Of a stretch of DNA of 64,000 bases, positions 42,025 through 50,933 are shown in pieces; position 1 is the first letter of the stretch, and every line of letters begins with the position of its first letter. The stretch covers positions 62,001 to 126,000 of the forward strand of contig SVNC01000008.1 in assembly GCA_015067025.1 (NCBI GenBank), in the 5' to 3' direction. The notes beneath the pieces were generated by a model that was not told where the DNA came from, searched no databases, and worked only from the letters and a program-made list of their open reading frames with translations. Position numbers and translations under genes: made by a program. Origin of the DNA: Oscillospiraceae bacterium (GTDB lineage Bacteria > Bacillota > Clostridia > Oscillospirales > Ruminococcaceae).

Positions 42025-44169
42025 ATGAAAAAACTAATAGAGAAATTCATAAGCCTATTCCTTGCGTTGTCCTTTGCGTTTCAGCTTGCTGTTACGGGCT
42101 ATGCTGAAATGCAGAGCGGCACCACCCTTGTAACCAACACCTACGGCAGTAATAACGGTATGCTTACAAAATCTGCCTACGGTAATGGCTATAATGTGCT
42201 GTATACTTACGATAAATTCAACCGTGTGATTGCCGAAAAGCAGGGCAGTAATGCGTTAAACCGTTTCTACTACGATAACAACGGCAACCTTGCCACTGTT
42301 ACTGACGGTGAAAACGGCATAGAATACAACTACGAATATGACTTTATCGGTAGACTTGTCCGTAGCTTTGCAACTAAAAACTCCGCAGATTATCTGACAT
42401 CGCAGATAACTTATGATGAGTTTAATCGTATTTCTGCACAGAATTATATTCTTGCAAATGGTACAAACCATAATTATAAGTACGAATACAGCGAAAAAGA
42501 CAACCTTATAAAAACAGTAACTCTGCCCTACAGCAGAGGTATAATCTATAACTATGACAGCCTGAACCGCCCGACCACAAAGACTATTGCAGGCGGTACG
42601 GCAGGTATTTCTGAAAGCTATACATATCTTTCAGCAGGCACAAATAAAACTACCCAGCTGATATCAACGATAACCTACAACAATGGAAAATATCTGCAAT
42701 ATACCTATAATGAAGTAAATAATATAACCGCTGTTTTGGACACCAACGGCGGAAAGCGTACCGGTTACAGCTATGACGGATTAGGTCAGCTTATAAGAGA
42801 AGACAACCCTTATACAAGTAAGACTTACGTTTACGCCTACGACAAGGGCGGAAATATAACTTCCGTTAAAACTTACGCTTATACAACAGGTACACTCGGC
42901 ACAGCTACAAGTACAATAACTTACACCTACGGCGACAGTGCTTGGAAGGATAAGCTGACAAGCTATAACGGTACGGCTATAACCTACGACAGCATAGGCA
43001 ATCCGCTTTCTTATCGTAACGGCACACTTGCTTGGACCGGTCGTCAGCTTAAATCTCACACAAGCACAAGTGGTACAACAACGATATATACCTATAATTC
43101 CGATGGCGTTCGTATAGGTAAAAAGAGCGTATATCAGGGTAATACTTCTGATACTTCTTACGTTGTATCGGGTACTACAATACTGAGTGAAACTAAAGGC
43201 TCAACAACAAACTACTATATCTATGACGAAAAGGGTTTACCTATAGGCATAGTTTACAACGGTACAACTTATACATATCGCAAGAATATTCAGGGCGATA
43301 TCATTGCTATCCTTGATAGCACAGGTGCAGAGGTTGTTACTTACACCTACAATGCGTGGGGCGTTGCCACGGTTGGCGGCACTATGGCATCAACTCTTGG
43401 TGCTAAAAATCCCTTTAGGTATAGAGGTTACTATTACGATACTGAGACGGGATATTACTACTTAAACAGCAGATACTATGACCCGACTACGGGTAGGTTT
43501 TTGAATGCGGACGGCTATGTATCCACAGGTCAGGGCGTACTTAGCTGTAATATGTTTGTATATTGCGGTAATAATCCGGTTAATAGGGTTGATAGGAATG
43601 GTGAATTTTTCAGTTTTATTGAAAATCTTATCAATAACATTGGCAATTCAATTCAGTCAATGTTTGGTGTATATGCAGGATGCGGCGGAGCAGCTATAGC
43701 AGATGGACCGTTGCCATTTGGTGATATAGCCGCTGGTATAGTTGCTGTAGGCACTACAATTTTTGCTGTTGGAGTTGGTGTATATAATACAGTCACCTAC
43801 TCTGACAGTATTCCACAGGATGATGTAGATGAGAAGGTTAAGGATAAATATCGTCCACCAAAATTACCAACAACGATATATAGATATAATGGAGGGACAC
43901 CAGATAATCTAACACCAAGCCAGCGGGATGTCGATTTTTACCCAAAGACAGGAAAAGGTTTATCTTTTTCACTAATTCCAAAACCAGGTTGTGTAGAAAC
44001 AACAATAGAGGAAGTAAATGCAACAGGTGTTCTGTATGCTAAACCAGACGGTGGTAATCATGTTAGCGTATTCCCTGTTGGTGCTACATTAAAACAATGG
44101 CATGATGCTGGTTCATCTTCTGTTTGGACTCAATCTCTGATGTCAGTTGTGAGAGTGTGGGGTGGATAA
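42025..44169 (+). CDS. Miniature RHS protein with its own signal peptide and a different toxin tip
   Basis: A 714-residue protein. Its first ~28 residues are a signal peptide closely resembling that of the 35199 protein (MKKLxxKxISxFLAxS...YAE), but it jumps at once into the last YD repeats (LVTNTYGSNNGMLTKSAYGNGYN, equal to residue ~1368 onward of the large protein). The core (FRYRGYYYDTETGYYYLNSRYYDPTTGRFLNADG) starts near 462. After NRVDRNGEF come a hydrophobic linker and a tip (about 610-714) with IYRYNGG, GLSFS and ETTIEEVNATG, a spacing reminiscent of ADP-ribosyltransferase R-S-E motifs; that is tentative. About 1340 residues of the shell are missing, so it may not be deliverable alone. 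The immunity gene overlaps its stop region. Confidence 0.8.
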   Translation: MKKLIEKFISLFLALSFAFQLAVTGYAEMQSGTTLVTNTYGSNNGMLTKSAYGNGYNVLYTYDKFNRVIAEKQGSNALNRFYYDNNGNLATVTDGENGIEYNYEYDFIGRLVRSFATKNSADYLTSQITYDEFNRISAQNYILANGTNHNYKYEYSEKDNLIKTVTLPYSRGIIYNYDSLNRPTTKTIAGGTAGISESYTYLSAGTNKTTQLISTITYNNGKYLQYTYNEVNNITAVLDTNGGKRTGYSYDGLGQLIREDNPYTSKTYVYAYDKGGNITSVKTYAYTTGTLGTATSTITYTYGDSAWKDKLTSYNGTAITYDSIGNPLSYRNGTLAWTGRQLKSHTSTSGTTTIYTYNSDGVRIGKKSVYQGNTSDTSYVVSGTTILSETKGSTTNYYIYDEKGLPIGIVYNGTTYTYRKNIQGDIIAILDSTGAEVVTYTYNAWGVATVGGTMASTLGAKNPFRYRGYYYDTETGYYYLNSRYYDPTTGRFLNADGYVSTGQGVLSCNMFVYCGNNPVNRVDRNGEFFSFIENLINNIGNSIQSMFGVYAGCGGAAIADGPLPFGDIAAGIVAVGTTIFAVGVGVYNTVTYSDSIPQDDVDEKVKDKYRPPKLPTTIYRYNGGTPDNLTPSQRDVDFYPKTGKGLSFSLIPKPGCVETTIEEVNATGVLYAKPDGGNHVSVFPVGATLKQWHDAGSSSVWTQSLMSVVRVWGG

Positions 44170-44170
44170 T

Positions 44171-44584
44171 ATGAGTTTTGATTCGTGTATTAGTGATATA
44201 TATTTGATGTTAGATTTTAGAAATTCGTACTCTACACGGATAGCTGGTATTGAAATGGCAAAGAAGGTAACGGATTTGTCTTTGCTAATTATGCCGCCTG
44301 CCAGCCCATCTGTGTGGGAAGAGTGTGCGAAAATATTATCTTCTAAAACAGATGAGACGTTATGTTTATATTTGCCTAAATTGTTAGAATGGTTACAGGA
44401 TATAGATTGGCCAGGTGCTTTTGATATATATAACAGGCTAATGAAATTTAGTGGCGAGTATTTCGATACTGTTTTGGATAATGTGATGAAAAAATCACAA
44501 TTTTTAAAAGATGATATGTGGACGGAGATATTGTGTAAACTAAAATCTGATAGGAGTAGTGGTACAAATTCCTTTCTACTATAG
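44171..44584 (+). CDS. DUF5071-like immunity protein for the second RHS toxin
   Basis: A 137-residue soluble protein immediately after the mini-RHS stop (one base between), with GGGGTGG as ribosome binding site inside the toxin gene. The core LPKLLEWLQDIDWPGAFDIYNRLMKF matches the DUF5071 pattern, a family often found as immunity or toxin-neighbour proteins. The start at 44171 is preferred to the GTG at 44162. Base composition is more AT-rich than the RHS core, as usual for exchanged tip modules. Confidence 0.75.
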   Translation: MSFDSCISDIYLMLDFRNSYSTRIAGIEMAKKVTDLSLLIMPPASPSVWEECAKILSSKTDETLCLYLPKLLEWLQDIDWPGAFDIYNRLMKFSGEYFDTVLDNVMKKSQFLKDDMWTEILCKLKSDRSSGTNSFLL

Positions 44585-44591
44585 ATGATAA

Positions 44592-45710
44592 TTCCCATTA
44601 AGCTATCGCAATGGTACACTTGCTTGGACCGGTCGTCAGCTTAAATCTCACACAAGCACGTCAGGTACAACGACCATATACACCTATAATTCTGATGGCG
44701 TTCGTATAGGCAAAAAGAGTGTATATCAGGGTAATACTTCTGAGACCTCTTACGTTGTATCGGGTACTACAATACTGAGTGAAACAAAAGGCTCAACAAC
44801 AAATTACTATATTTACGATGAAAAGGGCTTACCCATTGGCATAGTTTATAACGGTACGACTTATACATATCGTAAAAACTTACAGGGTGATATCATTGCT
44901 ATCCTTAACAGTGCAGGTACTGAGGTTGTAACATATACGTACAATGCGTGGGGTGTTGCCACAGTCGGCGGCACTATGGCTTCAACTCTTGGTACTAAAA
45001 ACCCCTTTAGGTATAGAGGTTACTATTACGATACTGAGACGGGATATTATTACCTTAATTCAAGATACTATGACCCTGTTACGGGTAGGTTTTTGAATGC
45101 GGACGGCTATGTATCCACAGGTCAGGGCTTGCTTGGCTACAATATGTTTGCATATTGCGGAAATAATCCTGTTAATAGGGTTGATAGGAATGGTGAATTT
45201 TTCAGTTTTATTGAAAATCTTATCAATAACATTGGCAATTCAATTCAGTCAATGTTTGGTGTATATGCAGGATGCGGCGGAGCAGCTATAGCAGATGGAC
45301 CGTTGCCATTTGGTGATATAGCCGCTGGTATAGTTGCTGTAGGCACTACAATTTTTGCTGTTGGAGTTGGTGTATATAATACAGTCACCTACTCTGACAG
45401 TATTCCACAGGATGATGTAGATGAGAAGGTTAAGGATAAATATCGTCCACCAAAATTACCAACAACGATATATAGATATAATGGAGGGACACCAGATAAT
45501 CTAACACCAAGCCAGCGGGATGTCGATTTTTACCCAAAGACAGGAAAAGGTTTATCTTTTTCACTAATTCCAAAACCAGGTTGTGTAGAAACAACAATAG
45601 AGGAAGTAAATGAATTAGGTGGGGCTACGCTATCACAATATTGGAAATCGCCATTGCCGCAAGGAGCATACAATTCATATTGGGATTTAATTCCATTGTT
45701 CTTTAAGTAA
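44592..45710 (+). pseudogene. Silent RHS tip cassette (start-less) with chimeric toxin end
   Basis: An open frame begins right after a stop at 44589 and joins RHS sequence in mid-repeat at about 44598 (LSYRNGTLAWTGRQLKSH...). It contains the last YD repeats, the core FRYRGYYYDTETGYYYLNSRYYDPVTGRF and a toxin region, but no signal peptide, promoter or well-placed start; the first in-frame ATG is at 44976 without a ribosome binding site. The part 45170-45612 equals 43578-44020 of the mini-RHS gene by eye, after which the end differs (ELGGATLSQYWKSPL...FFK instead of ATGVLYAKPDGG...). It probably acts as a donor for tip switching by recombination. Confidence 0.8.
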
Positions 45711-45722
45711 GGGGGAGATAAT

Positions 45723-46157
45723 ATGAAAAAGATTATAATGTTGTTTCCCGCACTGTGTGTTACACTAATGCTTTTATGTTGTGGTTGTGGATTGCTTGGT
45801 GAGCAAAAATTTAAATGCAATGTGGACGAGGTAAAATCAATTCAGATTGTTACTTTGGATGAATATATCAAGGATGAATATAGATACGATTATACAGTTC
45901 TTGCTGAGGTTACAGATCACATCCGTTTTGCTAATCGTCTTATGGCGATTGAAACCTCTGTTAATTGGGGAGAACCTAATGTACTCGCAACAGGATATAC
46001 CGTAATCAAAATTGAATATTTAAATGGGGATTATGATATGATTTACTATGATGCACAGTCAAAAAAAAGAGGAGAAAAAAAGAATGCAGGATTTTTAGTT
46101 TTTGACAGAAAACAGTTCAATGATCTGATTTCCGAATATGTAACGGAAGAGCAATAA
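45723..46157 (+). CDS. Lipoprotein, candidate immunity protein for the third RHS tip
   Basis: A 144-residue protein with a lipoprotein signal peptide (MKKIIMLFPALCVTLMLLCCGC, lipid-attachment cysteine at about 20-22) and a ~120-residue extracytoplasmic domain. GGGGGAGAT precedes the ATG, 12 bp after the cassette stop. Although its toxin cassette is silent, the gene has its own ribosome binding site and could protect against the tip when received from other cells. No family is recognised. RHS homology resumes within its own stop codon. Confidence 0.65.
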   Translation: MKKIIMLFPALCVTLMLLCCGCGLLGEQKFKCNVDEVKSIQIVTLDEYIKDEYRYDYTVLAEVTDHIRFANRLMAIETSVNWGEPNVLATGYTVIKIEYLNGDYDMIYYDAQSKKRGEKKNAGFLVFDRKQFNDLISEYVTEEQ

Positions 46158-46588
46158 CATACGACAGTATAGGCAATCCGCTTTCTTACCGCAATGGCAC
46201 GCTTGCTTGGACCGGCAGACAGTTAAAGAGCCATACGAGTACAAGCGGTACAACGACCATATACACCTACAATTCCGATGGTGTTCGTATAGGCAAAAAG
46301 AGCGTATATCAGGGTAATACGTCTGAGACCTCTTACGTTGTATCGGGTACTACAATACTGAGCGAAACAAAAGGCTCAACAACAAATTACTATATTTACG
46401 ATGAAAAGGGTTTACCTATCGGCTTAGTATATAACGGTACTACTTATACATATCGCAAGAATATTCAAGGCGATATAATCGCAAAGAAATGGCTGATTGA
46501 TTTTTACGAAGGGTACGGAGTTGGTATCATAAAAAAATCGGATATGCGTATAATGCTGATGAAAAATTTCTTCGAGCGAAATAACTAA
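46154..46588 (+). pseudogene. Second silent RHS tip cassette, truncated
   Basis: RHS sequence resumes at ATAACATACGAC, overlapping the immunity stop, and stays open for 144 codons (ITYDSIGNPLSYRNG... to YRKNIQGDIIA) before switching to a 35-residue unrelated end (KKWLIDFYEGYG...FFERNN) and a stop. It lacks the conserved core FRYRGYYY...GRF altogether, so the switch lies upstream of the normal toxin junction; it is probably a deletion remnant. No start codon or promoter is evident. A strong terminator follows. Confidence 0.75.
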
Positions 46589-46594
46589 AATATT

Positions 46595-46632
46595 AAAAAG
46601 GTTGCACATAAAATGTATGTGCAACCTTTTTT
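46595..46632 (+). terminator. Terminator at the end of the RHS array
   Basis: A 16-bp perfect stem (AAAAAGGTTGCACATA and its complement, 46595-46610/46616-46631) around AAATG, with a T run. It probably ends the whole locus. Confidence 0.9.
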
Positions 46633-46780
46633 CGTTTATCGGATATTGTTTTGTATTTACTTATTCGTAGCATGATCTCAACAAGATATAAAGCATAAAA
46701 GGAGTGCCTGTAATATTTCCTGAATCCCCCTTTGTTACGTATTTCGAAGCAGAGGGGAATTTTTATATTCCAATGAAAAT

Positions 46781-46835
46781 TTGACATAGATTTTACAAAA
46801 CTCCTCTTTCTGACTTTACATAAGAGCTGTATAAT
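46781..46835 (+). promoter_or_regulatory. Pho-box promoter of the pst operon
   Basis: TTGACA (46781) and TTTACA (46792) are direct repeats with an 11-bp period, the layout of PhoB/PhoP boxes (TTxACA-N5); a third TTTACA is at 46815. TATAAT is at 46830-46835 and the -35 (TTTCTG) is poor, as expected for an activator-dependent promoter. PhoB encoded at 51044 is the likely activator under phosphate limitation. Confidence 0.7.
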
Positions 46836-46875
46836 TCAGATGTAAACAAAAAACACAAACAAATTTACATCTGAA
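46835..46875 (+). promoter_or_regulatory. 12-bp inverted repeat in the pstS leader
   Basis: TTCAGATGTAAA (46835-46846) and TTTACATCTGAA (46864-46875) are perfect complements with a 17-nt A/C-rich loop. The 3' arm touches the AAAGGAC ribosome binding site, so the hairpin could affect initiation or protect the 5' end; each arm also contains a TGTAAA/TTTACA half site. Confidence 0.65.
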
Positions 46876-46888
46876 AGGACTTGTAATT

Positions 46889-47689
46889 ATGAAAAAGATT
46901 ATCAGTATTTTAACAGCGGCATTTATTATGTGCGGCACATTCGCAGGCTGTTCCTCTGAAAAGGAAGCAGTAGCAACAGACGGCTCAACTTCAATGGAAA
47001 AGGTTATCGGTGTTTTAGGTGAAACCTTTGAAAATGACACGGGAATTACAGTTACCTATAACCCCACGGGTTCAGGCTCAGGTATCAAGGCGGTAGCCGC
47101 AGGAACCTGCGATATCGGACTTTCAAGCCGTGACCTCAAGGACGAGGAAAAGGCACAGGGACTCACCGCAACAGTTCTCGCTTATGACGGAATTGCAATC
47201 ATCGTAAACCCCGAAAACCCCGTTTCTGACCTTGACGTTGAAACTATCGCTAAAATCTATACAGGCGAAATCACAAACTGGAGTGAGATCGGCGGCAATG
47301 ACGGTGAGATCGTACTTATCGGACGTGAAGCAGGAAGCGGTACCCGTGACGGTTTTGAGTCCATCACAGGCACAGAAGACAACTGCAAGTACCGTCAGGA
47401 GCTTACCTCCACAGGCGACGTTATCACAACCGTTGCAGGCAACCCTGCCGCTATCGGTTATGCATCAGTAGCATCTGTAAAGGACAGCGTAAAAATGGTT
47501 ACAGTGGGCGGCGTTGCTCCTACAGAAGAAACAATCAAGAATGGCAGTTACGTAGTTCAGCGTCCCTTCGTTCTTGTAACAAAGACTGATATAGAGCTTT
47601 CAGCAAGTGCACAGAAATTCTTCGATTACATCACCTCCCCTAATGCAAGAGAAGCAATTTCCTCCGCAGGTGTGGTAGCGGCAAATTAA
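46889..47689 (+). CDS. pstS: Phosphate-binding lipoprotein PstS
   Basis: A 266-residue substrate-binding protein. The lipoprotein signal peptide ends at the lipobox FAGC (Cys21). GSTSMEKVIG and YNPTGSGSGIKAV near the N-terminus and REAGSGTRDGFE (about 150-161) are the phosphate-binding loops of PstS. It captures phosphate outside the membrane for PstCAB. It leads the operon behind a Pho-box promoter, and a structured repeat begins immediately after its stop. Confidence 0.95.
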   Translation: MKKIISILTAAFIMCGTFAGCSSEKEAVATDGSTSMEKVIGVLGETFENDTGITVTYNPTGSGSGIKAVAAGTCDIGLSSRDLKDEEKAQGLTATVLAYDGIAIIVNPENPVSDLDVETIAKIYTGEITNWSEIGGNDGEIVLIGREAGSGTRDGFESITGTEDNCKYRQELTSTGDVITTVAGNPAAIGYASVASVKDSVKMVTVGGVAPTEETIKNGSYVVQRPFVLVTKTDIELSASAQKFFDYITSPNAREAISSAGVVAAN

Positions 47690-47760
47690 GAAGCGTGCCG
47701 CTTCGGGCATTTCCGCCGCAGGATAAACAAGCGATATTTACAGCTTGTGTCGTGCGGCGG
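47690..47760 (+). repeat. Structured intergenic repeat, copy A (pstS-pstC)
   Basis: It begins at the first base after the pstS stop. GAAGCG-TGC-CGCTTC forms a hairpin, then GGGCATTTCC, then CCGCCGCA (47713-47720) pairs with TGCGGCGG (47753-47760) around an inner ACAAGC/GCTTGT helix. Copy B at 50933-51003 has the same order and spacing. It could set the ratio of pstS to pstCAB mRNA. Confidence 0.75.
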
Positions 47761-47801
47761 TTTGCAAGCTTATAAATTGGTTTCAAAAACGGAGCAAACT
47801 T

Positions 47802-48665
47802 ATGAAGAAAAACAAAACGATAGAAAGAGCCATCCACGGCGTATTTCTGATACTCGGACTGCTGACAGTCGGCTGTGTATTGCTTATCACGATATATCTC
47901 GTAATTTCGGGCATACCTGCAATAGCGGAGATAGGACTTTTCGACTTCCTTTTCGGTACAGAGTGGGCGTCAACTGCCGCTGAGCCAAGCTACGGAATAC
48001 TCCCCTTTATCTTAACAAGCGTTTACGGAACGGCAGGAGCAATTCTTATCGGCGTTCCGATAGGATTTTTTGCGGCGGTGTATCTGTCGAAGATGGCAAA
48101 CCAAAAGGTAAAAGCCTTTATGGAGGGAGCAGTCAGCCTGCTTGCAGGAATTCCGTCTGTTGTGTACGGTCTTGTAGGTATGCTGGTGCTTGTACCTGCT
48201 GTGCGTGAAATATTTGATATTCCCGATGGAGCAAGTTTATTTTCAGCGATAATCGTTCTTGCGATTATGATACTTCCTTCCATTATAAAAGTGTCGATGA
48301 CCGCCCTTGAAGCTGTTCCAAAGGAATATGAGGACGCATCACTTGCCCTCGGCGCAACTCCTGTCGAAACATATTTCAGAGTTTCCGCACCTGCGGCAAA
48401 AAGCGGTATTGCGGCGGCTGTCGTACTCGGTGTAGGACGTGCGATAGGCGAGGCTATGGCGGTTATGATGGTATCTGGAAATGTGCCGAATATGCCGTCG
48501 CTTTTCCAGAGTGTGCGCTTCCTCACAACTGCTGTTGCGAGCGAGATGTCCTATTCCAGCGGACTTCAGCAGCAGGCGTTATTCTCAATAGCACTTGTGC
48601 TGTTCCTCTTTATAATGCTTATAAATGCAACGCTTAACTTTTTCTTGAAGAAGGAGAAAGACTGA
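47802..48665 (+). CDS. pstC: Phosphate ABC transporter permease PstC
   Basis: A 287-residue permease with six transmembrane segments and the binding-protein-dependent permease signature (EAVPKEYEDASLALGATPVETYFRV). The PstC-specific stretches GTEWAS in the first loop and GIPSVVYGLVGM are present. With PstA it forms the phosphate channel. The start at 47802 follows ACGGAGC; upstream codons run through the structured repeat. Its stop overlaps pstA as TGATG. Confidence 0.95.
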   Translation: MKKNKTIERAIHGVFLILGLLTVGCVLLITIYLVISGIPAIAEIGLFDFLFGTEWASTAAEPSYGILPFILTSVYGTAGAILIGVPIGFFAAVYLSKMANQKVKAFMEGAVSLLAGIPSVVYGLVGMLVLVPAVREIFDIPDGASLFSAIIVLAIMILPSIIKVSMTALEAVPKEYEDASLALGATPVETYFRVSAPAAKSGIAAAVVLGVGRAIGEAMAVMMVSGNVPNMPSLFQSVRFLTTAVASEMSYSSGLQQQALFSIALVLFLFIMLINATLNFFLKKEKD

Positions 48666-49516
48666 TGCTTAACAAAAAAAGAAAAGCCTATACGATTGCT
48701 ATGAAGACCGCTATGTATATTTCCACGGGACTTACTGCGGCACTTGTCATATTTCTTGTGGCATACGTTTTTGTGAAGGGAATTCCCCATATTTCCTGGG
48801 AGCTTTTGTCCACAAAACCAAGCTACATAAGTGGAAGAATAGGAATCCTCCCCGACATTCTGAACACTCTCTATATCGTCCTTGCAACACTTATCTTCGT
48901 TATCCCTCTTGGTGTAGGTGCGGCTATCTATCTTACTGAATATGCAAAAAACAAGAAGCTTGTGGGAATCATCGAATATGCGGCGGAAACGCTTTCGGGT
49001 ATTCCGTCTATCATTTACGGACTTGTGGGAATGCTGTTCTTCTGTCAGTTTTTAGGCTTCAAGACCTCGCTTTTAGCAGGCTCTTTGACCCTCGTAATCA
49101 TGAATCTGCCAACCGTAATGCGCACAACTCAGGAGAGCCTTAAAACAGTACCCCAAAGCTACCGTGACGGTGCCTTCGGACTTGGTGCAGGAAAATGGAG
49201 AGTAATAAGAACTGTGGTACTCCCCGGCTGTGTTGACGGGGTTATCACAGGCTGTATTCTGTCCATAGGACGAATTTTAGGCGAGTCTGCGGCACTGCTT
49301 TTTACGGCAGGCTTTGCCCACGCTCTGAACGGAATTTTTGAGGGACTTACTTCCCCCGGTGCTTCTCTTACCGTTGCACTTTATGTCTACGCAAAGGAGC
49401 AGGGCGAATTCGGAGTTGCCTTTGCGATAGCGGCAATACTTATGATATTAACGCTACTGATAAACTTTTCTGCAACCCTTGTCAGCAGATATTTTGCAAA
49501 AAAGCGTGAGCTTTAA
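48665..49516 (+). CDS. pstA: Phosphate ABC transporter permease PstA
   Basis: A 283-residue permease with six helices, [12 protein letters not shown] and the EAA-like loop [23 protein letters not shown] that contacts PstB. The ATG overlaps the pstC stop by one base, indicating translational coupling. Length and motifs are as usual for Firmicutes PstA. Confidence 0.95.
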   Translation: MLNKKRKAYTIAMKTAMYISTGLTAALVIFLVAYVFVKGIPHISWELLSTKPSYISGRIGILPDILNTLYIVLATLIFVIPLGVGAAIYLTEYAKNKKLVGIIEYAAETLSGIPSIIYGLVGMLFFCQFLGFKTSLLAGSLTLVIMNLPTVMRTTQESLKTVPQSYRDGAFGLGAGKWRVIRTVVLPGCVDGVITGCILSIGRILGESAALLFTAGFAHALNGIFEGLTSPGASLTVALYVYAKEQGEFGVAFAIAAILMILTLLINFSATLVSRYFAKKREL

Positions 49517-49533
49517 CCGAAAGGAATGATACA

Positions 49534-50289
49534 ATGAGCGATATAATGACAGCGAAAGACCTTAATCTATGGTATGACCAGACGCAGGCACTAAAAAACG
49601 TGAACATTACGATACCCGAAAAAAGCATAACCGCATTTATCGGTCCGTCGGGTTGCGGAAAGTCAACTTTTCTGAAAACCCTAAACCGTATGAATGACCT
49701 TATCCCCTCAGTTAAAATAACGGGTGAGGTGTGCTACAACGGACAGAATATCTATGATAGCAGCGTTGACGTAAACGAGCTTCGCCGTGAGATAGGAATG
49801 GTATTCCAGAAGCCTAATCCCTTCCCTATGAGTATTTACGACAACATTGCCTACGGACCTCGTACCCACGGCATAAAATCAAAGGTAAAGCTTGATGAGA
49901 TCGTAGAGCAGTCCCTCAGAGATGCGGCAATATGGGACGAGGTAAAGGATAGACTGAAGAAAAACGCCCTCGGAATGTCGGGCGGTCAGCAACAGAGATT
50001 ATGTATAGCAAGGGCGCTTGCGGTAAAGCCGAAAATTCTCCTTATGGACGAGCCGACATCTGCCCTTGATCCTATCTCAACATCGAGAATTGAAGAACTT
50101 GCAATTGAGCTTAAAAAGAGTTATACTATTGTCATAGTGACTCACAATATGCAGCAGGCAGTCCGAATTTCCGACAATACGGCATTCTTTCTACTGGGTG
50201 AGCTTATCGAATACGGCGAAACAGAAAAGCTGTTTTCACAGCCCGTCGATAAGCGTACAGAAGACTATATTACAGGAAGGTTTGGATAA
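49534..50289 (+). CDS. pstB: Phosphate ABC transporter ATPase PstB
   Basis: A 251-residue ATPase with Walker [10 protein letters not shown], a Q-loop in [16 protein letters not shown] (the PNPFPMSIY stretch is specific to PstB), signature [17 protein letters not shown], Walker [13 protein letters not shown] and H-loop VTHN. It powers PstCA. CGAAAGGAATG precedes the ATG. The stop overlaps phoU as TAATG. Confidence 0.96.
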   Translation: MSDIMTAKDLNLWYDQTQALKNVNITIPEKSITAFIGPSGCGKSTFLKTLNRMNDLIPSVKITGEVCYNGQNIYDSSVDVNELRREIGMVFQKPNPFPMSIYDNIAYGPRTHGIKSKVKLDEIVEQSLRDAAIWDEVKDRLKKNALGMSGGQQQRLCIARALAVKPKILLMDEPTSALDPISTSRIEELAIELKKSYTIVIVTHNMQQAVRISDNTAFFLLGELIEYGETEKLFSQPVDKRTEDYITGRFG

Positions 50290-50933
50290 TGAGAAGCAGA
50301 TTTGATGAGCAGTTAAATATACTTAACACAGAAATGATAGAAATGGGCGCACTCTGTGAGGAGGCTATCGCCCTTGCTTCAAAAGCGCTTACTACGGGAG
50401 ACGTTTCCCTTGCCGAAAACGTTTCGGCAATTTCATCGGACATCGACCACAAGGAGCGTGACATCGAAGCACGTTGTATGAAATTACTTTTACAGCAACA
50501 GCCTGTTGCAAGAGATTTAAGACAGATCTCCGCCGCTCTTAAAATGATAACCGATATGGAGCGTATCGGTGACCAAGCAGAAGATATTGCAGAGATAATC
50601 ACCTATCTTGAGGGCAGAACAGCCGAGGAAACGGTGCATATCCGTGATATGGCGGCTGAAACTATCTTGATGGTGACAGACAGCGTTGACGCCTACGTAA
50701 AAAAAGATACCGAGCTTGCAAAAGCAGTTATTGTCCACGATGATAAGGTTGACGAGTATTTCGACAGAATAAAGGGCAGTCTTATAAAGATGATTTCGGA
50801 AAATCCCGAAAACGGCGAATATGCTCTTGACCTTTTGATGATAGCAAAGTATTTTGAGCGTATCGGCGACCACGCAACGAATATTGCCGAGTGGGTGATA
50901 TTCTCAGTAACAGGCGAACACAAAAACTCATAA
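50289..50933 (+). CDS. phoU: Phosphate signalling protein PhoU
   Basis: A 214-residue helical protein with two PhoU repeats: the first begins FDEQLNILNTEMIEMGALCEEAI and the second repeats the E/DxxxD-rich metal-binding pattern (DITDMERIGDQAEDIAEII and YFERIGDHATNIAEW). PhoU connects the transporter with PhoR and dampens phosphate starvation signalling. It overlaps pstB by one base. Repeat copy B starts at its stop codon. Confidence 0.95.
   Translation: MRSRFDEQLNILNTEMIEMGALCEEAIALASKALTTGDVSLAENVSAISSDIDHKERDIEARCMKLLLQQQPVARDLRQISAALKMITDMERIGDQAEDIAEIITYLEGRTAEETVHIRDMAAETILMVTDSVDAYVKKDTELAKAVIVHDDKVDEYFDRIKGSLIKMISENPENGEYALDLLMIAKYFERIGDHATNIAEWVIFSVTGEHKNS

Noticed and set aside
44976-45710. 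Independent 244-residue RHS gene starting at ATG 44976
   Set aside because: RHS sequence in the same frame continues upstream to 44592 and the ATG has no ribosome binding site, so it is part of a start-less cassette.
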